Positions 1 to 6,903 of a DNA stretch of 21,759 nt are shown here, piece by piece. Position 1 is the stretch's first letter, and each line of letters begins with the position of its first letter. The stretch is from Lysinibacillus_B sp036662795 (GTDB taxonomy: Bacteria > Bacillota > Bacilli > Bacillales_A > Planococcaceae): NCBI RefSeq assembly GCF_036662795.1, contig NZ_JBAFWZ010000038.1:1-21759 (forward strand). The letters are read 5' to 3'. A program made the translations under genes and the position numbers. The notes beneath the pieces are model-generated. The model did no database searches and was not told where the DNA came from. It saw nothing but the letters and a program-made list of their open reading frames with translations.

Positions 1-64
1 TTCGAACTAATAAAAACAGGTCAAACCCTTGATATATCAATATTTATAGAGGGAGGGGTTAAAT

Positions 65-595
65 ATGAAAACTTATACGTACACACATCCGAGTCTTATT
101 CAAACGACGGAGGATATAGAAATATATGACGAGCAAGGAATGGTAGTAGCAATTTTTCACCGTGTGTATGACAATAAACTAAAAAAGCTGCTAGATAATT
201 ATTTTGACTATCGTTATTTTTTGAAATATAAGGTGAAATCTACTACAGGTGAACAAACTTTTAGCTGTAAGAAAATGATTAGACGGGGCAAAGTTTGGTT
301 TGAGGCATTCGACATCCGAAATCAAAAAAATTATATTATTTCCTACGAAAATTGGCGAATTGGTGTGCCCGAATTATTTATTAATTCCGGCGATTTACAT
401 ATGAAAATCGATAAAGAAATGGATGATTGGTCACTATTTTATGTAGAAGAAAAAGTTGTCGCTAAATGGAAAGCAGTGTACGATGAAACGAAAGATAGAT
501 TTACAATGGTGATTGAAATTGACGAGGAAAGCCCAATCCAATCTGTGGATTTCTTCGCGGCTATCGGTCAGGCAACGTTATTTATAGGGACATAA
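65..595 (+). CDS. Tubby C-terminal-like / LURP-one-like protein
   Basis: A 176-residue cytosolic protein with no signal peptide or membrane segment. It is made of short alternating strands with repeated patterns such as an acidic 'EIYDEQG' turn near residue 20 and a strand-rich remainder. That fits the single-domain tubby-like/LURP-one fold found in many Bacillales proteins. The fold assignment rests on general resemblance; no catalytic residues are expected and the role is unknown. The ATG start follows a strong GGGAGGGG site about 5 bases upstream. The next gene starts 11 bases after the stop, so the two probably form one transcript. A 12-bp AT palindrome (29-40) lies just upstream and could be regulatory or chance. 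Confidence 0.72.
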   Translation: MKTYTYTHPSLIQTTEDIEIYDEQGMVVAIFHRVYDNKLKKLLDNYFDYRYFLKYKVKSTTGEQTFSCKKMIRRGKVWFEAFDIRNQKNYIISYENWRIGVPELFINSGDLHMKIDKEMDDWSLFYVEEKVVAKWKAVYDETKDRFTMVIEIDEESPIQSVDFFAAIGQATLFIGT

Positions 596-606
596 AGGAG
601 AGTACA

Positions 607-807
607 ATGAACGTTATATTTGTCATTACATCAACAGGAGAAGAAGTATTGGAAATGGTTTCTCAAGATGTGGCAGGATTATTAGCTGCCGTTCAAGGCG
701 AGAGCGTCACATTTCCATTCGGCTCATTTCAATACGATTTTCATAATTTAGATCATTATTTAGAGGACGGGGTGTACCGTCAGGAGCTAGTCATTTATTT
801 AAAGTAA
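607..807 (+). CDS. Small conserved-looking hypothetical protein
   Basis: A 66-residue acidic soluble protein that I do not recognise. It starts with ATG after AAAGGAG, which overlaps the stop region of the preceding tubby-like gene, so translation is probably coupled. The pattern is strand-helix-strand: a hydrophobic strand at residues 2-8, an amphipathic helix around 16-30, and a final strand 'YRQELVIYLK'. No Cys residues and no membrane segment are present. A strong hairpin follows 31 bases after the stop. Its tight spacing, good ribosome site and plausible composition support a real gene, but nothing indicates its function. Confidence 0.6.
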   Translation: MNVIFVITSTGEEVLEMVSQDVAGLLAAVQGESVTFPFGSFQYDFHNLDHYLEDGVYRQELVIYLK

Positions 808-820
808 AAACTTCAAAAAG

Positions 821-1062
821 CGGCTGGGACAAAACCCGAAAACACCATTTTTCTCGTTGAGAAAAATGGTGTTTTCTTAGTATGGAGAAAATTGATTTCC
901 GTTCCGGGGACGCTTTCCAGGGGCACGGCCTGAGCCTGTAGTCTCAGGCGTCGTGCTGTTCCCCTAGGAGTTGCCCCTTCTCTACAATCAATTTATGAAG
1001 TAGCGAATTCTTACTATAGGTGTTCCACGATTTCTATAAAATCTTTACTTATGTCCCAGTCT
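821..1062. repeat. Long nested-palindrome intergenic repeat, copy 1
   Basis: The element is bounded by CGGCTGGGACA (821-831) and TGTCCCAGTC (1052-1061), which are inverted copies of each other. Inside lie a perfect hairpin (838-876), an inner pair AATTGATTTCCG (about 887-900) and CTACAATCAATT (about 983-995), and a GC-rich core with GGGGCACGGCCTGAG facing CTCAGGCGTCGTGC. The segment 973-1062 recurs as its reverse complement at 21643-21732 with only scattered differences. Local GC is clearly above that of the flanking genes. There is no ORF. It looks like a dispersed, non-coding palindromic repeat of the kind common between genes in this group of bacilli; I cannot show mobility. Confidence 0.8.
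838..880 (+). terminator. 18-bp perfect hairpin after the tubby-like unit
   Basis: GAAAACACCATTTTTCTC pairs perfectly with its complement at 859-876 across a 3-base loop (GTT). The 3' arm ends in GTTTTC, giving a short T run. It lies 31 bases after the 66-residue gene and is the likely end of that transcript, although it also forms the left part of the palindromic repeat. Confidence 0.6.
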
Positions 1063-1188
1063 CTATTTTATTTGGTTCCATAATATTTTTTGGGGTATTC
1101 ATACAATTCACGAAAAAAAAGCACAAGCTCACCCTTTTTATATAATTGATTTGACTAGAATGAAGAGATAAAGGGGGAGTTGTGCTAA

Positions 1189-1565
1189 ATGAATATTAAC
1201 ATGAATATGCAGGATTAAAAGATGTCATCATTGATCAGATAGAGGAACAGAAGGAGCGTATCGTTCTGTACATTTCACTTCCCAAAAAGGAACATACTTG
1301 TCCTAGCTGTCGTCAAAAAATAAGTAACATACATGATTATCGAATACAGAAAATAAAGCACCTAAAATGGTTTGAGTACTTAACCATTTTATTTAATAAA
1401 CGTCCTCTTATTCATGCACATAACTGGTAAGTCAAAATTTTAAATAGCTATGTTTTTTGTTATTCCAATGAATTTTTAGAAGGAATCAATAATACTTCAA
1501 AGGTAATTAAAAGAAATGCCTATGGTTACCGAAAATACGAACATTTTATTGAATTATGTATATAA
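1189..1565 (+). pseudogene. ISL3-family transposase remnant
   Basis: The ATG at 1189 opens 'MNINMNM' and then hits a stop. One missing base near 1210 restores the frame 'GLKDVIIDQIEEQKERIVLY', followed by the zinc-binding start 'HTCPSC' and 'HDYRIQKIKHLK', which is the ISL3 N-terminal zinc-ribbon region. More indels around 1400-1440 break the next Cys motif ('YSCT...TGKSKF'). The whole catalytic middle is missing. Sequence resumes at about 1458 with 'CYSNEFLEGINNT' and 'KVIKRNAYGYRKYEHF', the conserved ISL3 C-terminus. About 300 residues are lost, so this is non-functional. Confidence 0.82.
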
Positions 1566-1599
1566 AAATGGGGGTGTGCATCTTGGTTAGAGGAATTCT

Positions 1600-1621
1600 G
1601 TTGATTGTAGCGGAAATCAAC
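1600..1621. repeat. Collapsed copy of the palindromic repeat
   Basis: TTGATTGTAG (1601-1610) joins directly to CGGAAATCAA (1611-1620). In the full repeat at 821-1062, read on the minus strand, the same two decamers occur (TTGATTGTAG at about 985-994, CGGAAATCAA at about 891-900) but are separated by about 85 bases of GC-rich palindrome. The site looks like a copy whose core was lost. It sits inside the ISL3 remnant, downstream of the transposase. The next bases, CTCTTTCGTAAGAAAGAG (1622-1639), form a second small hairpin. The interval 1684-1803 before the next gene holds only a possible promoter. Confidence 0.45.
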
Positions 1622-1738
1622 CTCTTTCGTAAGAAAGAGTAGACTAAAATGATTTACTACACTCCAACATTTGACTTAGAACCTTCTATTTGAACTCCTC
1701 TCAATGGGCAGTTCTCGTTGTCAAAATTTAGATTTCTT

Positions 1739-1747
1739 CATAATGTA
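1739..1747 (+). promoter_or_regulatory. Possible SigK-type -10 box upstream of the CotZ-like gene
   Basis: CATAATGTA fits the sporulation SigK -10 pattern CATANNNTA, 57 bases before the coat-protein start. No convincing -35 AC is seen at normal spacing, so this is only a candidate that gains weight from the coat function of the gene. Confidence 0.25.
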
Positions 1748-1803
1748 TAAGTACTAGTTATTGCGAGTGGCATTTTATGTGAGTAAGGGAGGATGTAAGT
1801 GAA

Positions 1804-2235
1804 TTGGCTGTTGAAAATGGAAATGAGCATTTTCTATGTAAAGCATTACAAGATTTGAAATATACGCAAGATTTACTTACTAATACTCATTCTCCATATT
1901 ACGGCAATTTACTCGCGAAAATTATAGGAACAGATACGATACCCTTTTTTATATTGACGAATACAGGGAAAAATTTAACCGTTTATAATGCACCATTCGA
2001 CTGTAATGCCATGTATTTTCGTATAGAGTCTGTTGAATGTGATCGTAATTGCTTAAAGGTTTCTTTACTTCGTTCATTTGATATTTACGGAGATGACTGC
2101 CAGTTGATCAATGAAGTAGTAAAGCTCGAAAAAACGCCAACCGTTCATACAATCGATTTATCGCTTATAACCGCTATTCAGCTATGTGATACGTCATTGC
2201 TAAAAAATAATATATTCATTGAATCGAAATGGTGA
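1804..2235 (+). CDS. CotY/CotZ-family spore coat protein
   Basis: A 143-residue protein close to the length of B. subtilis CotZ. The family core is readable: 'DTIPFFILT' (about 44-52), 'AMYFRIESVECD' (69-80) followed by 'CLKVSLLRSFD' (83-93), and a late 'VKLEKT' then 'TIDLSLITAIQLCD'. CotY and CotZ are Cys-rich proteins that crosslink the spore crust or outer coat in the mother cell. Six Cys remain (12, 67, 79, 83, 99, 128). The N-terminal Cys cluster usual in CotZ is replaced by 'SPYYGNLL', so crosslinking may be weaker. The start is TTG, chosen because GGGAGG lies about 11 bases upstream and no ATG fits. A terminator follows directly. It lies beside a block of peptide-ligase genes that may share the coat theme. 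Confidence 0.82.
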   Translation: MAVENGNEHFLCKALQDLKYTQDLLTNTHSPYYGNLLAKIIGTDTIPFFILTNTGKNLTVYNAPFDCNAMYFRIESVECDRNCLKVSLLRSFDIYGDDCQLINEVVKLEKTPTVHTIDLSLITAIQLCDTSLLKNNIFIESKW

Positions 2236-2236
2236 T

Positions 2237-2275
2237 AGAAGCAACCTAAAAATATTTTGGGGTGTTTCTTTTTTT
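2237..2275 (+). terminator. Rho-independent terminator after the CotZ-like gene
   Basis: AGAAGCAACCTAAAA pairs with TTTTGGGGTGTTTCT over a 3-base loop, with two G-U pairs and one mismatch, followed by a T run to 2275. It begins 2 bases after the coat-protein stop. Confidence 0.75.
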
Positions 2276-2310
2276 GTTGCACATCTATCCATATGCAATA
2301 AGGCTATTTT

Positions 2311-2332
2311 TCATTTAATAGTTATTAAATGA
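2311..2332. promoter_or_regulatory. Perfect AT-rich palindrome before the ATP-grasp/Mur fusion gene
   Basis: TCATTTAATA and TATTAAATGA are perfect inverted 10-mers separated by GT, ending a few bases before the ribosome site of the fusion gene. It may be an operator or an mRNA 5' hairpin. A CATATGCAATA stretch (2290-2300), one base off the SigK -10 pattern, lies upstream. Confidence 0.4.
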
Positions 2333-2353
2333 AGAGAAAGAGAGGTGTATGAT

Positions 2354-4531
2354 TTGATTACGATAGGTATGTTACATCATCGAATAGATCCAACAACTGT
2401 TTTAAAATCGTATGCATTTGCAGCTGTTGCAAAAGCAGAGGGGGTTAACTTTTTTTACTTTACGCCAAGAAGCGTCAATTTTACTGATCGTACAATAAAA
2501 GGAAAGGTCCTGGAAAATGGTGCTTGGCAAGAAAAAATACTGCCGTTTCCAGATGTTATTTATAATGCAGGAAGTCCTGAAAAGCTAGCAGTGTCAAAGG
2601 ATATTATTAATAAGCTTAAAGAGGAAATTCCCTTTACAACACATTCCATCGGCAATAAATGGAATGTTACTAGACGATTACAGGAGGCAAAAGAGTTTGC
2701 AAACTATTTAATTCCAAGTGAAATCGTTAAAAACGTTCCGGCTTTTCATAAATATATAACAACTTTTGAAAGGGTTGTTTTTAAGCCAATTGATGGGCGT
2801 AAAGGAAAAGGGATTTACTTTATCTCCAAAGGAAAAACATCTGGATACGAAATAAATCATGATAATGAAACAGTAAAGTATACAAAACTTCAACTTGATG
2901 CATTTATAAAAGAAAAAATTGAGGGGGGGACGTTCATTGTTCAACCTTATATTCAAAGTAAAACCAAGTCAGGTCAAATTTATGATTTTAGAATACACGT
3001 TCAAAAGGATGGAGAAGGAAAGTGGGTAATAACTACGGTATACCCACGTATTGCCCCTACAGGATCTATTATTCCTAATATTAACAATGGTGGCTACACG
3101 AATTATTTAGAACCATTTCTAGAACAGGAGTTTAAGGAGCAGGCGTTTGATATGAAGCGACTGCTAGAGCATTTTGGGCTATCGTTAGCCAAACATTTAG
3201 ACGAAATTCAAATGAAAAAATTTGGGGAGCTAATTGATGAAATAGGAATCGATATCGGATTAGATGAACATTTAAAAATATGGATTTATGAGGTGAATTG
3301 GCGTCCGGGATGTCCACCTGCATTTTATTTAGAGCTAGACGTTGTAATTCATACGATTCGTTACGCGAAATATTTGGCTGAAAACAAAGATCGGATCATA
3401 AAAAACATGAAAGAACTGAAGGTGACAGAAGTGAAGCCGAAAAGAGAGGTACCAATAATTGCAATTACAGGGAGTGCAGGTAAAACAACCACAAAGGCAT
3501 TTCTCGCTTCAATTCTCGCGAAAAAGTGGAAGATTTTTGAGTCAAAGGATTATTGGAATACAACGGATCATACGGAAAAACACGCAGCAGAAATTAATAA
3601 AACACATGAGGCAGTTGTTTTAGAATATGGGATGGCTTATCCGGGTATTATTACTAAACACTGTAGCATTATTCAGCCGAATATGAGTGTTGTCACGAAT
3701 GTCGGTTTAGCTCATGTTGGTAACTTTGATGGTGATATTAAGAAAGTGGCAATTGCAAAATCAGAGCTTATTCATGGCATGAAACAGGATGGGCTTCTTG
3801 TGATAAATAAAGATGATAAAAACTCGAATCATTTAGAGACCAAGAAATTTAAAGGGAAAATACTAACAGTTGGTATACGTTCTCGAGTTGCCGACTATAA
3901 AGCGTACGATGTCCAATATAAAGAGGATGGAATGCAATTTAAAATTAAGCTGCAGGGGCATGAAACGCAAATGTTTATTCCGATTCTAGGAGAGCATCAT
4001 GTGTATAATGCACTAAATGCTATTGCTATTGCAGATAGATTAGGCTTTACTGCAATGGAAATTAAAGCGGGGTTAATTTTTAGAAAGCCGCCACGAAGGC
4101 TAACAATCTATAACTGCAATCAAAATATTATGCTAATCGATGATACCGTACATTCTCATCCTCAAGGTGTAAAGGCAGCATTAGATGTTCTTACTGCTGT
4201 CGGTAAAAACCGAAAAGTAGCTATAATCGGGCAAATGCGAGAGCTGGGTGATTTGCGCGAGGAAGAATATCGAAAAGTAGGGGAGTATGTACAAAAATTA
4301 GGCATTGATGTTCTCATAACATATGGCTTTAGAACAGAGGAAATTGGTGCAGCTGCAAAGGCTAAAGGTTTCCCAGCTAATAAAATATATCATTTTACTG
4401 ATAAAGAGAAGCTACATGTATTGCTAGAGCAATTGGTTTCACCTAACGATACAATCCTAATTAAAGGTGCAAGTAAAACGAATATGTTTGAAACCGTGAA
4501 ATATCTAAGTGATAAATTTGAAGGGAAATAA
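2354..4531 (+). CDS. YheC/D ATP-grasp ligase fused to a MurF-like ligase
   Basis: A 725-residue two-enzyme fusion. Residues 1-350 are a YheC/YheD-type ATP-grasp domain: the N-terminal 'GMLHHR' strand, 'FFYFTPRSV', nucleotide lysine K144 in 'FKPIDGRKGKG', and the metal-binding E313-x-N315 in 'EVNWRPG'. After a short charged linker comes a Mur ligase: P-loop GSAGKTTT (373-380), 'VTNVGLAHVG', K469 in 'AKSE' at the carbamoyl-lysine position, 'GEHHVYNALNA', D596-D597-T598, and 'MRELGDLREEE'. The usual UDP-binding MurF N-domain is absent and the ATP-grasp takes its place, which is the domain order of cyanophycin synthetase. Both halves should form amide bonds using ATP. I infer a peptide or polymer ligase, not a wall-precursor enzyme. 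Start: GTG 2345 lies inside the AGAGGTG ribosome site, so TTG 2354 is preferred. Confidence 0.85.
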   Translation: MITIGMLHHRIDPTTVLKSYAFAAVAKAEGVNFFYFTPRSVNFTDRTIKGKVLENGAWQEKILPFPDVIYNAGSPEKLAVSKDIINKLKEEIPFTTHSIGNKWNVTRRLQEAKEFANYLIPSEIVKNVPAFHKYITTFERVVFKPIDGRKGKGIYFISKGKTSGYEINHDNETVKYTKLQLDAFIKEKIEGGTFIVQPYIQSKTKSGQIYDFRIHVQKDGEGKWVITTVYPRIAPTGSIIPNINNGGYTNYLEPFLEQEFKEQAFDMKRLLEHFGLSLAKHLDEIQMKKFGELIDEIGIDIGLDEHLKIWIYEVNWRPGCPPAFYLELDVVIHTIRYAKYLAENKDRIIKNMKELKVTEVKPKREVPIIAITGSAGKTTTKAFLASILAKKWKIFESKDYWNTTDHTEKHAAEINKTHEAVVLEYGMAYPGIITKHCSIIQPNMSVVTNVGLAHVGNFDGDIKKVAIAKSELIHGMKQDGLLVINKDDKNSNHLETKKFKGKILTVGIRSRVADYKAYDVQYKEDGMQFKIKLQGHETQMFIPILGEHHVYNALNAIAIADRLGFTAMEIKAGLIFRKPPRRLTIYNCNQNIMLIDDTVHSHPQGVKAALDVLTAVGKNRKVAIIGQMRELGDLREEEYRKVGEYVQKLGIDVLITYGFRTEEIGAAAKAKGFPANKIYHFTDKEKLHVLLEQLVSPNDTILIKGASKTNMFETVKYLSDKFEGK

Positions 4532-4536
4532 TAAAG

Positions 4537-4574
4537 GGCATTTCTACTAGACATAATACTCTAGTGGAAATGCC
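4537..4574 (+). terminator. Hairpin after the fusion gene
   Basis: GGCATTTCTACTAG pairs with CTAGTGGAAATGCC (one G-U pair) around a 10-base loop, 5 bases after the stop. The T tract after it is weak (TTGTTCT), so termination may be partial. Confidence 0.6.
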
Positions 4575-4626
4575 TTGTTCTAGGTTCGCCAATAAATGAT
4601 TGGTTAGGTACATTTTCCAAATAAAA

Positions 4627-4655
4627 TAGCACAAACGTACTCTTTTTTATATAAT
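4627..4655 (+). promoter_or_regulatory. Candidate vegetative promoter for the membrane protein gene
   Basis: A perfect TATAAT (4650-4655) is preceded at 17 bases by TAGCAC, a poor -35. The surrounding block AGCACAA...CTTTTTTATATAATTGA strongly resembles 1119-1150 inside the ISL3 remnant, so this promoter may derive from an insertion-sequence end. Confidence 0.35.
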
Positions 4656-4689
4656 TGAATCACAACACCTAGATATTTCAGGAGGAAAC

Positions 4690-5337
4690 ATGAGCAAGAA
4701 GCATATTTTTATAAGTGAAATTTTGATTAGTATGTCGTTCATATTTTTTATTGGATTGCTGCTAAATGATAAAGTATTTAAGTATATGATACTTGGTATA
4801 CCAGTTTTTTCAAAAGCAGTAGCGCTATTATTCCTTACAGGTTTACTACTAGTAATACCGTTGCTAATAGTATTCGGTGTTTTTATCATAGTAAAGTACG
4901 CTTTTTACAAAAACGGATTAGGAAAGTTTGTTGTTATTTTTAACTATGTAGTAACTTTGTTAATATTAGTTGTTTGTGTTTATGGGATTTCATTACAATC
5001 TAATTATGAAAAAACGATAAGTTATTATGGGTCTAAAGAAGAACTTGTTGAAACGTTAGAAAAAAGATTACGCGAAAGAAATCCAGATTATCATCTTGAA
5101 TTTGTCGATGTGAAGGTAAGTGAGGGTAATCCGATTTGGTTGGGAGTAGAAGGTGATGAATCTTTTGCTAAAACTAATTTTACTGTTAAAGTGACTACTA
5201 AAAATGAAATCGGAATGAAAAAAATGAAACAATACGACTATATGTACGAAGGTAGACAATTGCAAATAATGATAAATTGCTATTCTGATGGAAAATGCGC
5301 AATCGCTGAAAAACAGAATGGACCGGTAGTTTATTAA
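4690..5337 (+). CDS. Small multi-pass membrane protein, unknown function
   Basis: A 215-residue protein that I do not recognise. The first 100 residues are membrane-embedded: hydrophobic segments at about 8-26, 33-73 (long enough for two passes around 'GIPVFSKA') and 80-101. Residues 105-215 are a soluble domain with an amphipathic helix ('KEELVETLEKRLRERN') and later strands including 'TNFTVKVTT' and a two-Cys stretch 'CYSDGKC'. The ATG follows a clean GGAGG about 5 bases upstream. It lies inside the ligase block but has its own likely promoter and is bracketed by terminators, so membership in the pathway is uncertain. The soluble tail might be a small periplasm-facing or coat-facing domain; that is a guess. 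Confidence 0.65.
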   Translation: MSKKHIFISEILISMSFIFFIGLLLNDKVFKYMILGIPVFSKAVALLFLTGLLLVIPLLIVFGVFIIVKYAFYKNGLGKFVVIFNYVVTLLILVVCVYGISLQSNYEKTISYYGSKEELVETLEKRLRERNPDYHLEFVDVKVSEGNPIWLGVEGDESFAKTNFTVKVTTKNEIGMKKMKQYDYMYEGRQLQIMINCYSDGKCAIAEKQNGPVVY

Positions 5338-5481
5338 TCCGATTATAGAAGTATACCCATGATAATTCCAGAATAATAGAATAATCATTAATCCATTGAA
5401 ATCTAGCGGTACAATTAATTGATTAATCGTATAATTTTTATACATAAAGAAGAACAATGTCTACGGGATGGATTAACAAAC

Positions 5482-5517
5482 AAAGCCTCGAAAATTTTCG
5501 AGGCTTTTCGTTTTTTT
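5482..5517. terminator. Bidirectional terminator between convergent genes
   Basis: AAAGCCTCGAAAA and TTTTCGAGGCTTT form a perfect palindrome (5482-5507) followed by TTCGTTTTTTT on the plus strand. It lies between the membrane protein gene (plus) and the ATP-grasp gene (minus) and can serve both. The rest of 5338-5566 holds no gene that I can support. Confidence 0.8.
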
Positions 5518-5566
5518 AGGTGGATTTTGTCCTTGTCTACAACCTTTTTTTTCTATAAAGCAATAC

Positions 5567-6775
5567 CTACTGTGCTTTTAGATGAAATTGAATTTCCTTC
5601 GCTGCCTTTAGCGCATTTTTTCTTGCTTCAATTTTTGTGTTACCCTTTGCGATAATATACGCATATCGATGCCCCATTGATAAAGGCGGGATAAGGAGTG
5701 TACCTTTTCGTGGCTTAATATACACTTCCACTACACCCTTTCCTTCAGATGCTCTATTTCGCCCCGTTACTTTTACTAAGACTCCTTTTCGTTTTAGCAC
5801 GATGTATTTTGTAAATACGAAATATTTATATTTTGCTTTAATATTTGGTTGCTCCCCTAAGTAAAGCTTTAGTGTTTCTTCTACTAGATTAAATCCATAT
5901 GCAGCCTGGATCATTCTATTCATAGCCCCACCAGAAATTCTAGGATTAATTTCGATTAGCTTTAGACCAGATTTTGTATGACGTATTTCTAGATGCATAG
6001 CTCCGTTTTGTATTTTTAGCTCTGAAACAATTGTTTGCAATATTTCCTCAATTCCTGCTTTATATTTTTCAGGAACTTCAGCCAAAACACTATAGCCTGT
6101 AATGATAAACCGTTTCCCCTTTGTAATTTCTTGCTCAATAAAGGCGATAATATTCGGGGTACTATTATGGATAACAACTTCAATTAAAAATTGGGGACCC
6201 GTAATATATTCTTCAAGAATAACGTTTTCTTTTGGGTTTCGGCTTCGTAAGTAAGAAACATGCTTTTCTAATTCTTTTTTATTGCTAGCTAGTAAAACAT
6301 CCTTAGACCCGGCAGATTTTGGAGATTTTATAATAATTGGAAATTTCATATTTTCATGCAAAATTGAATCATTTGGTTTAATGGATAAATAGTTAATTGT
6401 AAACGGGTATTTATTAAATACTTGCCTTGTTTCCTCCTTATCCTCCATCACCTTCAAGGCATTTGATAATGTATAGTTTTGACAAAATTCATCGCACAGT
6501 ACAGAAGCAATATAAACATATGAATCGACAAAGCTGACAATAAGTGCAATTTCGAAGGAAAGTGCCTTTAATTTATGCACAGCTTTTTTCATTTCTATTC
6601 TATTAGATGTGTCTACTAATATCATTTTATGAACATCTGGATACGAAGTTCGTTGTTGAATTTGCTTTTCATTATTTGTAAATAGAACTGTATAGTAGCC
6701 TAAATTTTCAGCAGCTCGAATGGCTTCTCGACTTGATCCACTTTTATTAGTATTTATAAAGATTATTGTTTTCAA
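5567..6775 (-). CDS. ATP-grasp peptide ligase, L-amino-acid-ligase type
   Basis: A 402-residue soluble enzyme. It opens with a Rossmann-like pre-ATP-grasp strand ('TIIFINTNKSGSSREA'), then the ATP-grasp core with lysine 150 in 'PIIIKSPKSAGSKD', the ATP-binding 'VILEEYITG' (about 185-193) and the metal-binding 'LIEINPRISGG' (E275, N277, R279). A C-terminal strand-rich domain of about 90 residues with 'IPPLSMGHRYAYIIAKG' resembles the L-amino-acid ligase C-terminal domain. Such enzymes join free amino acids to dipeptides through an acyl-phosphate. It is transcribed away from the neighbouring MurF-like gene, with a shared 150-bp promoter region. GTG 6784 overlaps the AAGGGAG site, so I choose TTG at 6775 with 7-base spacing. 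Its substrates cannot be told from sequence; a role feeding or capping the ligase pathway is inference. Confidence 0.82.
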   Translation of the reverse strand: MKTIIFINTNKSGSSREAIRAAENLGYYTVLFTNNEKQIQQRTSYPDVHKMILVDTSNRIEMKKAVHKLKALSFEIALIVSFVDSYVYIASVLCDEFCQNYTLSNALKVMEDKEETRQVFNKYPFTINYLSIKPNDSILHENMKFPIIIKSPKSAGSKDVLLASNKKELEKHVSYLRSRNPKENVILEEYITGPQFLIEVVIHNSTPNIIAFIEQEITKGKRFIITGYSVLAEVPEKYKAGIEEILQTIVSELKIQNGAMHLEIRHTKSGLKLIEINPRISGGAMNRMIQAAYGFNLVEETLKLYLGEQPNIKAKYKYFVFTKYIVLKRKGVLVKVTGRNRASEGKGVVEVYIKPRKGTLLIPPLSMGHRYAYIIAKGNTKIEARKNALKAAKEIQFHLKAQ

Positions 6776-6821
6776 AGTATTCACTCCCTTTAATTCACTA
6801 AACTTGTTAGTTATCTATCTA

Positions 6822-6829
6822 TATGTATG
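6822..6829 (-). promoter_or_regulatory. Possible SigE-like -10 box for the divergent ATP-grasp gene
   Basis: Read on the minus strand the sequence is CATACATA, one base off the SigE -10 pattern CATACANT, about 47 bases before the TTG start. No good -35 is visible, so this is weak. Confidence 0.2.
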
Positions 6830-6858
6830 ACCATAATACGTTTCGAATTGGTTATGTA

Positions 6859-6886
6859 TCATGTAGTGTTCAATCATTCATACAAT
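6859..6886 (+). promoter_or_regulatory. Candidate SigE promoter for the first stand-alone MurF-like gene
   Basis: TCATGTA (6859-6865) matches the SigE -35 pattern KMATATT at 5 of 7 positions. It is followed after 13 bases by CATACAAT (6879-6886), a full match to the SigE -10. Early mother-cell expression would fit a coat-related pathway. Confidence 0.4.
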
Positions 6887-6903
6887 CAACTTTTGTCTAA
6901 GGA

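Larger units (their letters stand above)
1074..1683 (+). mobile_element. Decayed ISL3-family insertion sequence
   Basis: The left end GGTTCCATAATATT...GGGGT (1074-1096) and right end ACTCCAACATTTGACTTAGAACC (1661-1683) form imperfect inverted repeats. The right end has the typical ISL3 look. The 8 bases outside each end are TTTTATTT (1066-1073) and TTCTATTT (1684-1691), a 7/8 match and the target-duplication length expected for ISL3. Between them is a frameshifted, internally deleted transposase (see 1189-1565). The remnant is about 610 bp, far shorter than a full ISL3 element of about 1.4 kb, so it is immobile. It inserted just outside the palindromic repeat. Confidence 0.8.

Noticed and set aside
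2354..4531. Calling the fusion or the two stand-alone ligases murF for peptidoglycan synthesis
   Set aside because: The fusion lacks the UDP-substrate domain and the paralogues are altered at acceptor motifs; three copies in one block argue for a specialised role.
5068..5457. A 129-codon minus-strand open frame overlapping the membrane protein gene
   Set aside because: The product is rich in Phe, Ile, His and Tyr, typical of antisense AT-rich DNA. It overlaps a better plus-strand gene and lacks a convincing ribosome site.
5419..5655. A 78-codon plus-strand open frame between the convergent genes
   Set aside because: It runs through the bidirectional terminator and into the 3' end of the ATP-grasp gene, so it is not credible as a gene.
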